Source: VXYL01 sp047518105
GTDB lineage: Bacteria; Pseudomonadota; Gammaproteobacteria; Pseudomonadales; Azotimanducaceae
DNA length: 23,957 nt
Assembly: GCA_047518105.1 (NCBI GenBank)
Contig: JAKZRQ010000238.1
Coordinates: 1 to 23,957, forward strand
Direction: 5' to 3'
Shown here: one piece after another, positions 1 through 7,105 of the stretch
Layout of the letters: every line of letters begins with the position of its first letter
Numbering within the stretch: position 1 is the first letter of the stretch
Notes under the pieces: model-generated
Databases searched by the model: none
Told to the model about the DNA's origin: nothing
Seen by the model: the letters and a program-made list of their open reading frames with translations, nothing else
Program-made: the position numbers and the translations under genes

Positions 1-251
1 TCTCACCAGGGGCCGTGATGATCGCGGAGGATTTTGGTCCTGTGCGCGTGCTCGCGACCGAGAGCATAGCGGGGCCTACGGTTGAGGGAGCACGTGCGCG
101 CACGGCCCGTGTGTACACGGGGCCAAAAGACCCGCGAGGGCACGGCCAGCGCAGTCCGAAATCGGCGTGATCGTTGGCGTCGCGGTCAACTTCTTGAAAC
201 CCATGAGCTTTTTGACGCCGACAAAGCGGCCTGGTGAGAAATGCGGGCTAG
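1..251 (-). mobile_element. MITE-like element, copy 1 (cut by window edge)
   Basis: Non-coding element whose right end in the window reads as the inverted terminal repeat CTAGCCCGCATTTCTCACCA, ending at the CTAG at 248-251. Its other terminal repeat is entered at position 1 (TCTCACCAGG), so about a dozen bases lie outside the window. It aligns along its whole length, in opposite orientation, with 23166-23428. No transposase is encoded; the 66-codon reading frame inside is not conserved as an intact protein in the second copy. It carries the 20-mer gcccgtgtgtacacggggcc at 105-124. Non-autonomous transposon is an inference from structure (about 263 bp, 22-bp terminal inverted repeats, no protein). 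Confidence 0.7.
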
Positions 252-286
252 GCCAACCAGCGCCTTGGCTCCGCAAGGCGCGCTAG
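248..286. repeat. 39-bp CTAG-bounded hairpin module, copy 1
   Basis: The segment starts and ends with CTAG (248-251 and 283-286) and contains the hairpin GCGCCTTG / CAAGGCGC at 260-281 with a six-base loop. An identical copy is at 519-557. The left CTAG is shared with the preceding MITE-like element and the right CTAG with the following double-hairpin repeat. Confidence 0.75.
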
Positions 287-395
287 TGCGTCTCGCTGCG
301 CACTTGGGTTGCATTTCGAACGAAGCCGGGAGAATGCGCAAGCATTCTCAAACGCGCCCCTCAGGGCGCGCCGCCGCCATATGCAGCGCGCCTAG
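283..395 (+). repeat. Double-hairpin repeat, copy R1
   Basis: CTAG-bounded repeat with an alternative left end (tgcgtctcgctgcgca) followed by the shared core ttgggttgcatttcgaacg. The first hairpin, GAGAATGC-GCAA-GCATTCTC at 330-349, is perfect and closes on a GCAA (GNRA-type) tetraloop. A second imperfect GC-rich hairpin (ggcgcgccgc / gcagcgcgcc) lies at about 365-393. Related copies are at 392-516, 554-693, 22963-23112 and a half copy at 7015-7065. The structure recalls REP/BIME elements, but no REP-associated transposase is in the window. Confidence 0.75.
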
Positions 396-516
396 ATTCC
401 TTGAGCGCTCCGAATGTTGACATTTGGGTTGCATTTCGAACGAGGCCGGGAGAATACATAAGCATTCTCGATCCCGCCCCTCAGGGCGCGCCGCCGCCAC
501 ATGCGGCGCCCGCTAG
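392..516 (+). repeat. Double-hairpin repeat, copy R2
   Basis: Complete copy running from CTAGATTCCTTGAGCGCTCC to CTAG at 513-516. The first hairpin (450-469) has mismatches in its left arm (gagaatac/gcattctc). The second hairpin, GGCGCGCCGC / GCGGCGCCCG, has been altered near its end. The left CTAG is shared with R1. Core sequence matches 22963-23112 closely. Confidence 0.75.
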
Positions 517-518
517 GC

Positions 519-557
519 CTAGGCCAACCAGCGCCTTGGCTCCGCAAGGCGCGCTAG
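519..557. repeat. 39-bp CTAG-bounded hairpin module, copy 2
   Basis: Identical in sequence to 248-286, with the hairpin GCGCCTTG / CAAGGCGC at 531-552. It follows R2 after two bases and shares its right CTAG (554-557) with R3. Confidence 0.75.
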
Positions 558-693
558 TGCGTCTCGCTGCGCACTTGGGTTGCGTTTCGAACGCGGCTGG
601 GAGAATGCGCAAGCATTCTCAAACGCGCCCCTCAGGGCGGGCATTCTCGATCCCGCCCGTCAGGCGCGCCGCCGTCACATGCGGCGCGCCTAG
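554..693 (+). repeat. Double-hairpin repeat, copy R3
   Basis: Copy with the same alternative left end as R1. The perfect GAGAATGC-GCAA-GCATTCTC hairpin is at 601-620. A partial internal duplication follows (gcattctcgatcccgccc, about 640-657), then the GC-rich second hairpin and the terminal CTAG at 690-693. On the minus strand that CTAG provides the TAG stop codon of yheS, so the repeat abuts the gene without a spacer. Confidence 0.75.
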
Positions 694-2525
694 AGCGTCT
701 CGATTCGGTCGAGTTCCTCCTGGGCCGCGAGCCAGCTCCGTTCGCAGTGCTGGAGGTCTGCCGCCGCCTTGCGCCGCACCGAAACCAGGCGGGCCACCTC
801 CTTCGGCTGTTCGTGCAGCGCCGGTTCGCCGAGCGCGTGGTCGACGTCCTCGAGCTGGCGCGTCAACGCGTCGATTCGCGCTTCCAAGAGACGTTGTTCG
901 CGGCGCAGCGTGTTCGCGGTGCGGGTGGCGCTTCCACCCTTCCTGGGTGTGCTGCGCGCCGTCGAGCGCGGCTGACGCAGCGCCGTGTAGGCATCCAGGT
1001 CATCGTCGAAACGGCTGACCGTGCCGTCTCCCACCAGCCAGAAGAGGTCCGCGCACTGGCGCAACAGGTGGCGGTCGTGGGACACCAGGAGAACGGCGCC
1101 GCGGTAGGCCTGCAGGGCGATCGCCAGCGCCTGGCGCATGTCGAGGTCGAGATGGTTGGTGGGTTCGTCGAGCACCAGCACCGCCGGGTGTTGGCAGGCG
1201 ATGAGCAGCAGCACCAGGCGCGCCTTCTCGCCCCCGGAGAAGGTCCGCGGCCGCCGGCTCGCGTCGTCGCCGCGAAAACCCCAGCCGCCAAGAAGGTCCC
1301 GGGAATCCTGTTCGCCGAAACCCAGGTCGTCCAAGTGGTCGAGCGGCGGCCGGTTGAGGTCGAGGGACTCCAACTGGTGCTGCGCGAAGTACCCCACGGC
1401 CGCGTGGCGGCCACGGACCGAGGTGCCGGCCAGCGGCGGCAGTTCCCCCGCCAGGCAGCGCAACAGCGTCGTCTTGCCCGCACCGTTGGCGCCGAGCACG
1501 CCGATGCGGTCGCCCGGGTAGACGCGCAGCGTCACGTCCGTGAGCACGGCCTGGCCGTGGTAGCCGATGGCGGCGTCGTCCACCGACAGGGTCGGGTTGG
1601 AGATCTTCTTCGGCTGCAAGAACGAAAAGCGGTAGGGAATCTCGGCGTGAACCGGCGCCACCAGATCCATGCGCTCCAATTCCTTGAGCCGGCTCTGCGC
1701 CTGGCGGGCCTTGCTGGCCCTGGCGCGAAAGCGGGCGACGAACGCATGGATCTCGCGAACGCGCTGCTGCTGTTTCCTGTACACCGCGGCTTGCCGCTCC
1801 AGCGTCTCCGCCCGCTGGCGCTCGAAGGCGCTGTAGTTGCCCGCGTACGCCGTCGCCTGGGTGCCGTCGAGGTGAATGATCTCGCCCATCGAACGGTCCA
1901 GGAAGTCCCGGTCGTGGGCGATCATGAGCAGCGTGCCTTCGTACTTGCGCACCCAGGACTCCAGCCACAGGGTGGCGTCCAGGTCCAGGTGATTGGTGGG
2001 TTCGTCGAGCAGCAGCAGATCGGACGGCGTCGCCAGCGTCCGCGCCAGGTTGAGGCTGATCCGCCAACCGCCGGAGAACGCCCGGTGCGGCTTGTCGAAG
2101 TCGGCGGCGGCGAAGCCGAGGCCGCCCAGGATCTCGCCCGCCCGGGCGCGGGCCTGGTAGCCGCCGGCATCCTCGTAGTCGCCGTAGAGCCGGGCAAGCG
2201 CTTCGTCGTCCCCGTTCCGCTCCGCCGCGGCGATCGCACGTTCGATTGCGCGCAACGGGCGATCGCCGTCGAGCACGAAGTCGATGGCCGTTCGTTCGGA
2301 GGGGTCCACGCTCTGTTCGAGGCACGCGAGCCGCCAAGCGTCCGGGCGCACCACTTCGCCCTCCTCCGGCAGGATTCGCCCGCGCGCGAGTTCGAACAAG
2401 GTGGACTTGCCGATCCCGTTGCGGCCGATCACGCCGGCCTTGTGGCCGCTCGACACGACCAGGTTGAGGCCGTCGAAGAGGAGCCGGTCGCCGCGATGCA
2501 GGGTGACGTCGATGAACTGGAGCAC
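690..2525 (-). CDS. yheS: ABC-F family ATPase YheS
   Basis: Cytosolic ABC-F protein with two nucleotide-binding domains and no membrane domain. The family acts on ribosomes; the exact role of YheS is less well defined than that of EttA. The first Walker A (GRNGIGKST) is at residues 34-42, followed by FSGGW and LLLDEPTNHLDLD. A linker rich in Arg/Lys/Gln (QQQRVREIHAFVARFRARA) precedes the second domain with GANGAGKTT, FSGGEKARL and LDEPTNHLDLD. A C-terminal coiled-coil-like tail (LRREQRLLEARIDALTRQLE) ends the protein. At 611 residues it is close to E. coli YheS (637). I chose the GTG at 2525 because the family begins with this strand (VLQFIDVTLHRG); the frame stays open upstream without similarity. 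There is no strong Shine-Dalgarno. The TAG stop lies in the terminal CTAG of repeat R3. Divergent from yciO. Confidence 0.93.
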   Translation of the reverse strand: MLQFIDVTLHRGDRLLFDGLNLVVSSGHKAGVIGRNGIGKSTLFELARGRILPEEGEVVRPDAWRLACLEQSVDPSERTAIDFVLDGDRPLRAIERAIAAAERNGDDEALARLYGDYEDAGGYQARARAGEILGGLGFAAADFDKPHRAFSGGWRISLNLARTLATPSDLLLLDEPTNHLDLDATLWLESWVRKYEGTLLMIAHDRDFLDRSMGEIIHLDGTQATAYAGNYSAFERQRAETLERQAAVYRKQQQRVREIHAFVARFRARASKARQAQSRLKELERMDLVAPVHAEIPYRFSFLQPKKISNPTLSVDDAAIGYHGQAVLTDVTLRVYPGDRIGVLGANGAGKTTLLRCLAGELPPLAGTSVRGRHAAVGYFAQHQLESLDLNRPPLDHLDDLGFGEQDSRDLLGGWGFRGDDASRRPRTFSGGEKARLVLLLIACQHPAVLVLDEPTNHLDLDMRQALAIALQAYRGAVLLVSHDRHLLRQCADLFWLVGDGTVSRFDDDLDAYTALRQPRSTARSTPRKGGSATRTANTLRREQRLLEARIDALTRQLEDVDHALGEPALHEQPKEVARLVSVRRKAAADLQHCERSWLAAQEELDRIETL

Positions 2526-2689
2526 GGGATTCGTTCGGCCGGGGGCTGGTTCTTCCAAGACGCGGGGAAACCCGGGCAGACCCGTCGAGTCTCGAAAGCC
2601 GTTCGGCTGCGGCGGGCTTGCGGTCTGCACCCGATTGCCGCAACTCGCCGCAGGACCGGTTCGCCCACGGCCAAGGCACACGCCATGAC

Positions 2690-2712
2690 GTATGATGTTG
2701 CGGGCATCATAC
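2690..2712. promoter_or_regulatory. Perfect 8-bp inverted repeat in the yheS/yciO divergent region
   Basis: GTATGATG (2690-2697) and CATCATAC (2705-2712) are perfect inverted arms with a seven-base spacer, 13 bases before the yciO start. Each arm contains TATGAT, close to a sigma-70 -10 box, one on each strand. No good -35 box is seen at the right distance. It could be an operator, overlapping divergent -10 boxes, or a short leader hairpin; function is inferred only from position and symmetry. Confidence 0.4.
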
Positions 2713-2725
2713 CTCAGGTCAGTCC

Positions 2726-3340
2726 GTGAGCCAGTACCTCGTCGTCCACCCCACGCATCCCCAGCCCCGGCTGGTCAACCGTGCGGTCGCCATCGTGCGC
2801 AACGGCGGCGTGATCGTCTATCCAACGGATTCCACCTACGCCCTCGGCTGCCACCTCGGCGACAAGGACGCCGCCGGCCGCATTCGCGCCATTCGACGCC
2901 TCGACCGGGACCACTACCTGACCCTGGTGTGCCGCGACCTGTCCGAACTTGCGACCTATGCGCGGGTGGACAACACCAGCTACCGGATCCTCAAGCGACA
3001 TCTGCCCGGGCCGTTTACCTTCGTGTTGACGGCCACCCGGGAAGTGCCGCGTCGGCTGGTGCACCGGCGACGGCGGACCATCGGGCTGCGGGTCCCCGAC
3101 AACGCCATCGCCCAGGCCATCCTCGAGGCCCTGGGCGAACCGATGATGTCCACCACGCTGCTGATGCCCGGCGACGAACTGCCGGTGACCGATGTCGAGG
3201 CCCGGCGCCCGGCGCTCGAACATGCGGTGGACGTCATCGTCGATGGCGGCACCGGCGGCGTCCAGCCGACTACCGTGGTGGATCTCATGTCCGGACAGGT
3301 GGACGTGCTGCGCCACGGGATCGGGGTGCTCGGCGACTGA
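2726..3340 (+). CDS. yciO: YciO-type protein, Sua5/YrdC/TsaC family
   Basis: 204 residues, similar along the full length to E. coli YciO (206). The fold is that of threonylcarbamoyl-AMP synthases of tRNA t6A synthesis; YciO itself is a paralogue whose own substrate is uncertain. Family signatures visible are VIVYPTDSTYALGC near residues 29-42, LTLVCRDLSEL, PGPFTFVLTATREVPRR and TIGLRVPDN. The start is GTG at 2726 (VSQYLVVHPTHPQPRLVN), matching the family N-terminus (MSQFFYIHP in E. coli as I recall it). It lies 70 bp upstream of trpS, the usual neighbour in related genomes. Confidence 0.9.
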   Translation: MSQYLVVHPTHPQPRLVNRAVAIVRNGGVIVYPTDSTYALGCHLGDKDAAGRIRAIRRLDRDHYLTLVCRDLSELATYARVDNTSYRILKRHLPGPFTFVLTATREVPRRLVHRRRRTIGLRVPDNAIAQAILEALGEPMMSTTLLMPGDELPVTDVEARRPALEHAVDVIVDGGTGGVQPTTVVDLMSGQVDVLRHGIGVLGD

Positions 3341-3374
3341 TGACCCCGATCCACGCGGTCCGGACGATTGGGGG

Positions 3375-3380
3375 TATACT
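3375..3380 (+). promoter_or_regulatory. Candidate -10 box upstream of trpS
   Basis: TATACT at 3375-3380 sits 31 bases before the trpS start inside ggggtatactccc, which is itself partly palindromic. No convincing -35 is found 16-18 bases upstream, so this is a weak call. If real it would drive the trpS-scpA-scpB cluster separately from yciO. Confidence 0.3.
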
Positions 3381-3410
3381 CCCTCGCGTCGGCAACAGCG
3401 AATCCTTGAC

Positions 3411-4622
3411 GTGAGCAGCAGCGACTCCGATCAGCGGGTATTGTCGGGAATGCGGCCCACCGGTCGCCTGCACATTGGTCACTACCACGGCGCGCTGAAG
3501 AACTGGATTCGGCTTCAGCATCAGTACGACTGCTATTTCTTCGTCGCCGACTTCCACGCCCTCACCACCCACTACCAGGACACGGCGAACCTCGAACAGT
3601 TCACCTTCGACACCGTGGTGGACTGGCTGGCGGCGGGCTTGAGCCCCGGCGCCGCGACCATCTTCATCCAAAGCAAGGTGCCCGAGCACGCGGAACTGCA
3701 TCTGCTGCTGTCCATGATCACCCCCATCCCGTGGCTCGAGCGGGTGCCGAGCTACAAGGATCAGCAGGCCAACCTCGCCGACCGCGATCTGGACACCTAC
3801 GGTTTCCTAGGCTACCCCGTGCTGCAGACCGCCGACGTATTGGCGTACCGGGCGGGCCACGTCCCCGTGGGCGCCGACCAGGTGGCGCACCTGGAACTCG
3901 CGCGGAAGATCGCGCGCCGCTTCAACCACATCTTCGGGCGCGAACCGCAGTTCGAAATGCACGCCGAACGGGCCATCGATCAAATGGGCAAGAAGCCCGC
4001 GCGCCTCTACCGGCGAGCGCGCAAGGACTACATGGAACGCGGCGACAGCGACGCCCTGGCCCGCGCCCAGGCCCTCCTCGCCGAGCAGCAGAACCTGTCG
4101 ATCGGCAACCGCGAGCGGCTTTTCGGCTACCTCGAAGGCGGCGGCCGCATCATCCTCCCGGAACCGCGGGCGTTGCTGACCGGGGCGCCGGTGGTCCCCG
4201 GAATCGACGGGCGCAAGATGTCGAAGTCCTACAACAACACGATCCGCCTGCGCGAGAGCCCGGAGGTGGTCGAGCAGAAGATCAAGACCATGGTCACCGA
4301 TCCGGCCCGGGTGCGCCGGGACGACCCGGGCGATCCGGACAAGTGCCCCGTTTTCGCCCTGCACGAGGTCTATTCGGACGACGACGTCAAATCCTGGGCC
4401 GCCGACGGGTGCCGCCGGGCCAGCATCGGCTGCATCGACTGCAAACGGCCGCTGATCGACGCCGTCAACCGCGAGCAGGCTCCGATCATCGAGCGCGCCG
4501 AACAGTTCGAGAACGACCCGGACCTGGTCCGCTCCATCATCCTCGACGGCTCCGAGGCGGCGCGCGTGGAAGCGCGCGAGACCTTGGACGAGGTCAGGGC
4601 AGCCGTGGGCTTGGGCCGATGA
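3411..4622 (+). CDS. trpS: Tryptophan--tRNA ligase
   Basis: Class I aminoacyl-tRNA synthetase charging tRNA-Trp with tryptophan in the cytosol. The HIGH motif is exact (HIGH, residues 21-24) and the KMSKS motif is exact at residues 269-273 (GRKMSKSYNN). At 403 residues it is longer than E. coli TrpS (334). The extra length is mainly a segment between the Rossmann core and KMSKS (about residues 185-255, including ALLAEQQNLSIGNRERLFGY), a feature I recall from the long Pseudomonas/Xanthomonas-type TrpRS. GTG at 3411 is chosen because it gives a short N-terminus before LSGMRPTGRLHIGH. The stop overlaps the scpA start as ATGA. Confidence 0.95.
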   Translation: MSSSDSDQRVLSGMRPTGRLHIGHYHGALKNWIRLQHQYDCYFFVADFHALTTHYQDTANLEQFTFDTVVDWLAAGLSPGAATIFIQSKVPEHAELHLLLSMITPIPWLERVPSYKDQQANLADRDLDTYGFLGYPVLQTADVLAYRAGHVPVGADQVAHLELARKIARRFNHIFGREPQFEMHAERAIDQMGKKPARLYRRARKDYMERGDSDALARAQALLAEQQNLSIGNRERLFGYLEGGGRIILPEPRALLTGAPVVPGIDGRKMSKSYNNTIRLRESPEVVEQKIKTMVTDPARVRRDDPGDPDKCPVFALHEVYSDDDVKSWAADGCRRASIGCIDCKRPLIDAVNREQAPIIERAEQFENDPDLVRSIILDGSEAARVEARETLDEVRAAVGLGR

Positions 4623-5536
4623 CCGACATACGCCCGCCCGGCGAGGACAGCCGGCTGCGCGACGCCCAGCGCGAGGACGGCGAGATCATCGCCCTGGTGA
4701 GCGGCGAGCTGATGGTCGATCCGCCGCGCGACCTGTACATCCCGCCCGATGCGCTGGAAGTGTTCCTCGAAGCCTTCGAGGGGCCGATGGACCTGCTGCT
4801 CTACCTCATCCGCCGCCAGAACCTGGACATCCTGGACATCCGGGTGGCGGAGATCACCGAGCAGTACATGCAGCACATCGAACTGATGAAGACGCTGAAG
4901 CTCGAACTCGCCGGGGACTACCTGCTGATGGCGGCAACGTTGGCCGAGATCAAGTCCCGGCTGCTGCTGCCGCGGCCTGCGGCGGTGGAAGAGGACGAAG
5001 ACGATCCGCGGGCGGAACTCGTGCGCCGACTGCAGGCCTACGAGACGGTCAAGGGAGCGGCCGAGCGGCTGGACGAACTACCGAGGCTGGAGCGCGATCT
5101 CTATTCCGCGCACGCCGCCAAGCCCGCGCTGGTTCGACCGCGCACGCAACCGTCGGTGGACCTCAAGGAAGTGCTGGTGGCGTTCGCCGATGTCCTGCGT
5201 CGCGCCGAACTGCAAGCGAGGCACGCCGTGCAACTCGAGGGTCTGTCGGTGCGCGAGCGCATGTCGGACGTCTTGGCCCGGGTCAACAGGCATCCGGGGT
5301 TCTTGCCGTTCACTTCGCTGTTCGATCCGGCCGAAGGGCGCCCCGGTGTGGTGGCGACCTTCCTTGCGTTGATGGAGCTTGTCCGCGAGGCGCTGATCGA
5401 CCTGGTGCAGAACGCGCCGTTTGCGCCCATCTACGTGTGCGCGCCGCAGGCGGAAACCGCGCCCGTGGCGGAAACCGCGCCGCAAGCGGAAACCGCGCCC
5501 GCGAGCCCCAATGAACCCGACGACGGTGCGGCCTGA
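4619..5536 (+). CDS. scpA: Segregation and condensation protein A (ScpA kleisin)
   Basis: Kleisin subunit that bridges SMC heads and binds ScpB in the bacterial condensin complex. Family hallmarks are FEGPMDLLLYLIRRQNLDI, then ITEQYMQHIELMKTLKLELA and YLLMAATLAEIKSRLLLP in the N-terminal half, and a winged-helix-like C-terminal region near FTSLFD. It has 305 residues. The start ATG at 4619 overlaps the trpS stop, and the stop overlaps the scpB ATG, indicating translational coupling. The last ~25 residues hold three repeats of a six-residue Ala/Glu/Thr/Pro unit (QAETAP, VAETAP, QAETAP) encoded by an 18-bp tandem repeat at 5447-5500; this tail is not a family feature. Confidence 0.93.
   Translation: MTDIRPPGEDSRLRDAQREDGEIIALVSGELMVDPPRDLYIPPDALEVFLEAFEGPMDLLLYLIRRQNLDILDIRVAEITEQYMQHIELMKTLKLELAGDYLLMAATLAEIKSRLLLPRPAAVEEDEDDPRAELVRRLQAYETVKGAAERLDELPRLERDLYSAHAAKPALVRPRTQPSVDLKEVLVAFADVLRRAELQARHAVQLEGLSVRERMSDVLARVNRHPGFLPFTSLFDPAEGRPGVVATFLALMELVREALIDLVQNAPFAPIYVCAPQAETAPVAETAPQAETAPASPNEPDDGAA
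5447..5500 (+). repeat. 18-bp tandem repeat (3 copies) in the scpA 3' end
   Basis: Three near-identical 18-bp units, each containing gcggaaaccgcgcc, encode the disordered tail repeats of ScpA. Copies differ at two or three positions each. Length-variable tails of this kind commonly arise by slippage. Confidence 0.7.
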
Positions 5537-6177
5537 TGGAAGCCGGGCAAATGGAGCGGGTTGTGGAAGCCGCCTTGCTCGCCGCCGACGAACCGCTGGG
5601 CGTCGACCGGCTGGTCCAGCTGTTCGCGCCGGGCGAACTGCCCGAGAGCAATCCGCGCGCGGCGGTGCGCGCCGCCTTGGACGCGATCGCCAAACGAACC
5701 GCCGAGCGGGGCTTCGAGTTGGCGCGGGTGGCGAGCGGGTTCCGCTTCCAGGTGCGCCAGGAGATGAGTCCCTGGGTCAACCGCCTGTTCGACGAGCGGC
5801 CGCCGCGCTATTCGCGGGCGCTGCTCGAAACCCTGGCGCTGATCGTCTACCGGCAACCGGTCACCCGCGGCGACATCGAACAGATTCGCGGGGTGACGGT
5901 CAGTTCCTCCATCATGCGCACCCTGCTCGAACGAGGCTGGATCCGCACCGTCGGCCAGCGCGAAACCCCCGGACGGCCAATGCTGTACGGATCCACCCGG
6001 GCGTTCCTGGACTATTTCAATCTGGCCAGCCTCGACGACCTGCCGCCGATGGCGGATATCGCGTCGCTGACCAAGCGGGCGCTCGGCCAGGAAGACGACG
6101 ACGGACCCAAGGAAACCGCGCCGCGCGATCCGAGACCCGTGGCCGAAGTGATCCCGTTGCCGACCCCGGATCGCTGA
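5536..6177 (+). CDS. scpB: Segregation and condensation protein B (ScpB)
   Basis: Partner of ScpA in the SMC-ScpAB complex; two winged-helix domains form a homodimer on the kleisin. The typical stretch LLETLALIVYRQPVTRGDIEQIRGV is present near residues 95-119, followed by SSIMRTLLERGWIRTVGQRETPGRPMLYG and FLDYFNL. It has 213 residues, normal for the family. The ATG at 5536 overlaps the scpA stop by one base. The Asp/Glu/Pro-rich tail (about 190-213) is probably disordered. Confidence 0.94.
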   Translation: MEAGQMERVVEAALLAADEPLGVDRLVQLFAPGELPESNPRAAVRAALDAIAKRTAERGFELARVASGFRFQVRQEMSPWVNRLFDERPPRYSRALLETLALIVYRQPVTRGDIEQIRGVTVSSSIMRTLLERGWIRTVGQRETPGRPMLYGSTRAFLDYFNLASLDDLPPMADIASLTKRALGQEDDDGPKETAPRDPRPVAEVIPLPTPDR

Positions 6178-6196
6178 CGCGCCTCGCGCAAACACA

Positions 6197-7105
6197 ATGA
6201 CCGACAAACTCCACAAGGTCCTCGCCGGCCGGGGCTTGGGCTCGCGGCGGGAAATGGAACGCTGGATCGCGGCCGGCCGCATCGCCGTCAACGGCCGCGT
6301 CGCCAACATCGGCATGCGGGTCGAACCCGGCGACGAAGTGGCCGTCGACGGACGCAAGCTGTCCAAGGCGTCGGCACCGGTCACCCGCATGCTGATCGCC
6401 AACAAGCGCGCTGGCGTCATCGTCTCGCGGCGCGACCCCGAAGGCCGGCCGTCGGTGTTCGACGACCTGCCGCGGCTGCACCTCGGGCGCTGGATTTCGG
6501 TGGGGCGGCTGGACCTGCAGACCACCGGCCTGATGCTGTTCACCAACGACGGCGCACTGGCCAATGCCCTCGCCCACCCCAGCACCGGAATCGACCGGGA
6601 ATACGCCGTTCGGGTGGTCGGCAAGCTCAGCGACGCGGCCCTCGACCGCTTGCGCGCCGGCGTCGACGTGGATGGTCGGGTGGAAGCGTTCACCGACATC
6701 CGCTACTACGACGGCAGGGGTGCCAACCACTGGTACCACGTGGTGCTGATGGAGGGACGCAACCGCGAGGTGCGCAGTCTGTTCGAGAGCCAGGGCGTCA
6801 CCGTGTCGCGACTGAAACGCGTGCGCTACGGACCGGTCGTCCTGCCGCCGTGGCTGCCCCGGGGCACGTGGGAGGAGGTGGGCGCGCGGGACGTCGCCCG
6901 GCTGCGAAGCATCCTCGGCCTTCCCGCCTCGAGGCCAGCGAAGCGCCAGCCGGCACCGTCCCGGTCGGTGCTGATTCCCTACCCAAGCCTCGCCCCGACG
7001 CACTCCGCCGGCGGCGTTCGAAATGCAACTCAAGTGGCAACATCCGGCGTGCTCAAGGATTCTAGGGCGGCGACCAGGACGCGGCGTCGAACCGTTGCCC
7101 CGTGA
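6197..7105 (+). CDS. rluB: 23S rRNA pseudouridine synthase RluB
   Basis: Isomerises a specific uridine in 23S rRNA (position 2605 in E. coli). An N-terminal S4 domain (LHKVLAGRGLGSRREMERWI, residues 5-24, and on to about 60) is followed by the RsuA/RluB catalytic domain with GRLDLQTTGLMLFTNDG, catalytic Asp at residue 106, and MEGRNREVRSLFES. It has 302 residues. It lies 19 bp after scpB, the standard scpA-scpB-rluB order. The conserved part ends near residue 240-245 (LRSILGLP). About the last 30 residues are encoded by a half copy of the genome's double-hairpin repeat (7015-7065) plus 40 more bases, so the natural C-terminus may have been replaced. The last 44 bp overlap the 3' end of convergent yciK. 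Confidence 0.92.
   Translation: MTDKLHKVLAGRGLGSRREMERWIAAGRIAVNGRVANIGMRVEPGDEVAVDGRKLSKASAPVTRMLIANKRAGVIVSRRDPEGRPSVFDDLPRLHLGRWISVGRLDLQTTGLMLFTNDGALANALAHPSTGIDREYAVRVVGKLSDAALDRLRAGVDVDGRVEAFTDIRYYDGRGANHWYHVVLMEGRNREVRSLFESQGVTVSRLKRVRYGPVVLPPWLPRGTWEEVGARDVARLRSILGLPASRPAKRQPAPSRSVLIPYPSLAPTHSAGGVRNATQVATSGVLKDSRAATRTRRRTVAP
7015..7065 (-). repeat. Half copy of the double-hairpin repeat inside the rluB/yciK overlap
   Basis: By hand alignment, 45 of 51 bases match the reverse complement of the first 51 bases of repeat R4 (22963-23013). It runs from CGTTCGAAATGCAAC to TCTAG. It starts, in repeat orientation, with CTAG at 7062-7065, which on the minus strand is the TAG stop of yciK. The hairpin half of the repeat is missing. 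Confidence 0.8.

Noticed and set aside
76..276. 66-residue protein in MITE copy 1
   Set aside because: The frame is interrupted and altered in copy 2, and it spans the terminal repeat; more likely non-coding.
392..410. Possible link of the repeat's left end (CCTAGATTC) to IS1380/ISEcp1-type ends
   Set aside because: The match is about nine bases from memory, with no transposase in the window; too weak to claim.
401..1018. 205-codon plus-strand frame across the left repeats
   Set aside because: Composed of repeat sequence and the antisense of yheS; rich in Arg/Pro/Ala with no domain.
747..2729. Long plus-strand open frame antisense to yheS (660 codons)
   Set aside because: It mirrors yheS codon structure in GC-rich DNA, has no recognisable domain, and the opposite strand encodes a full ABC-F protein.
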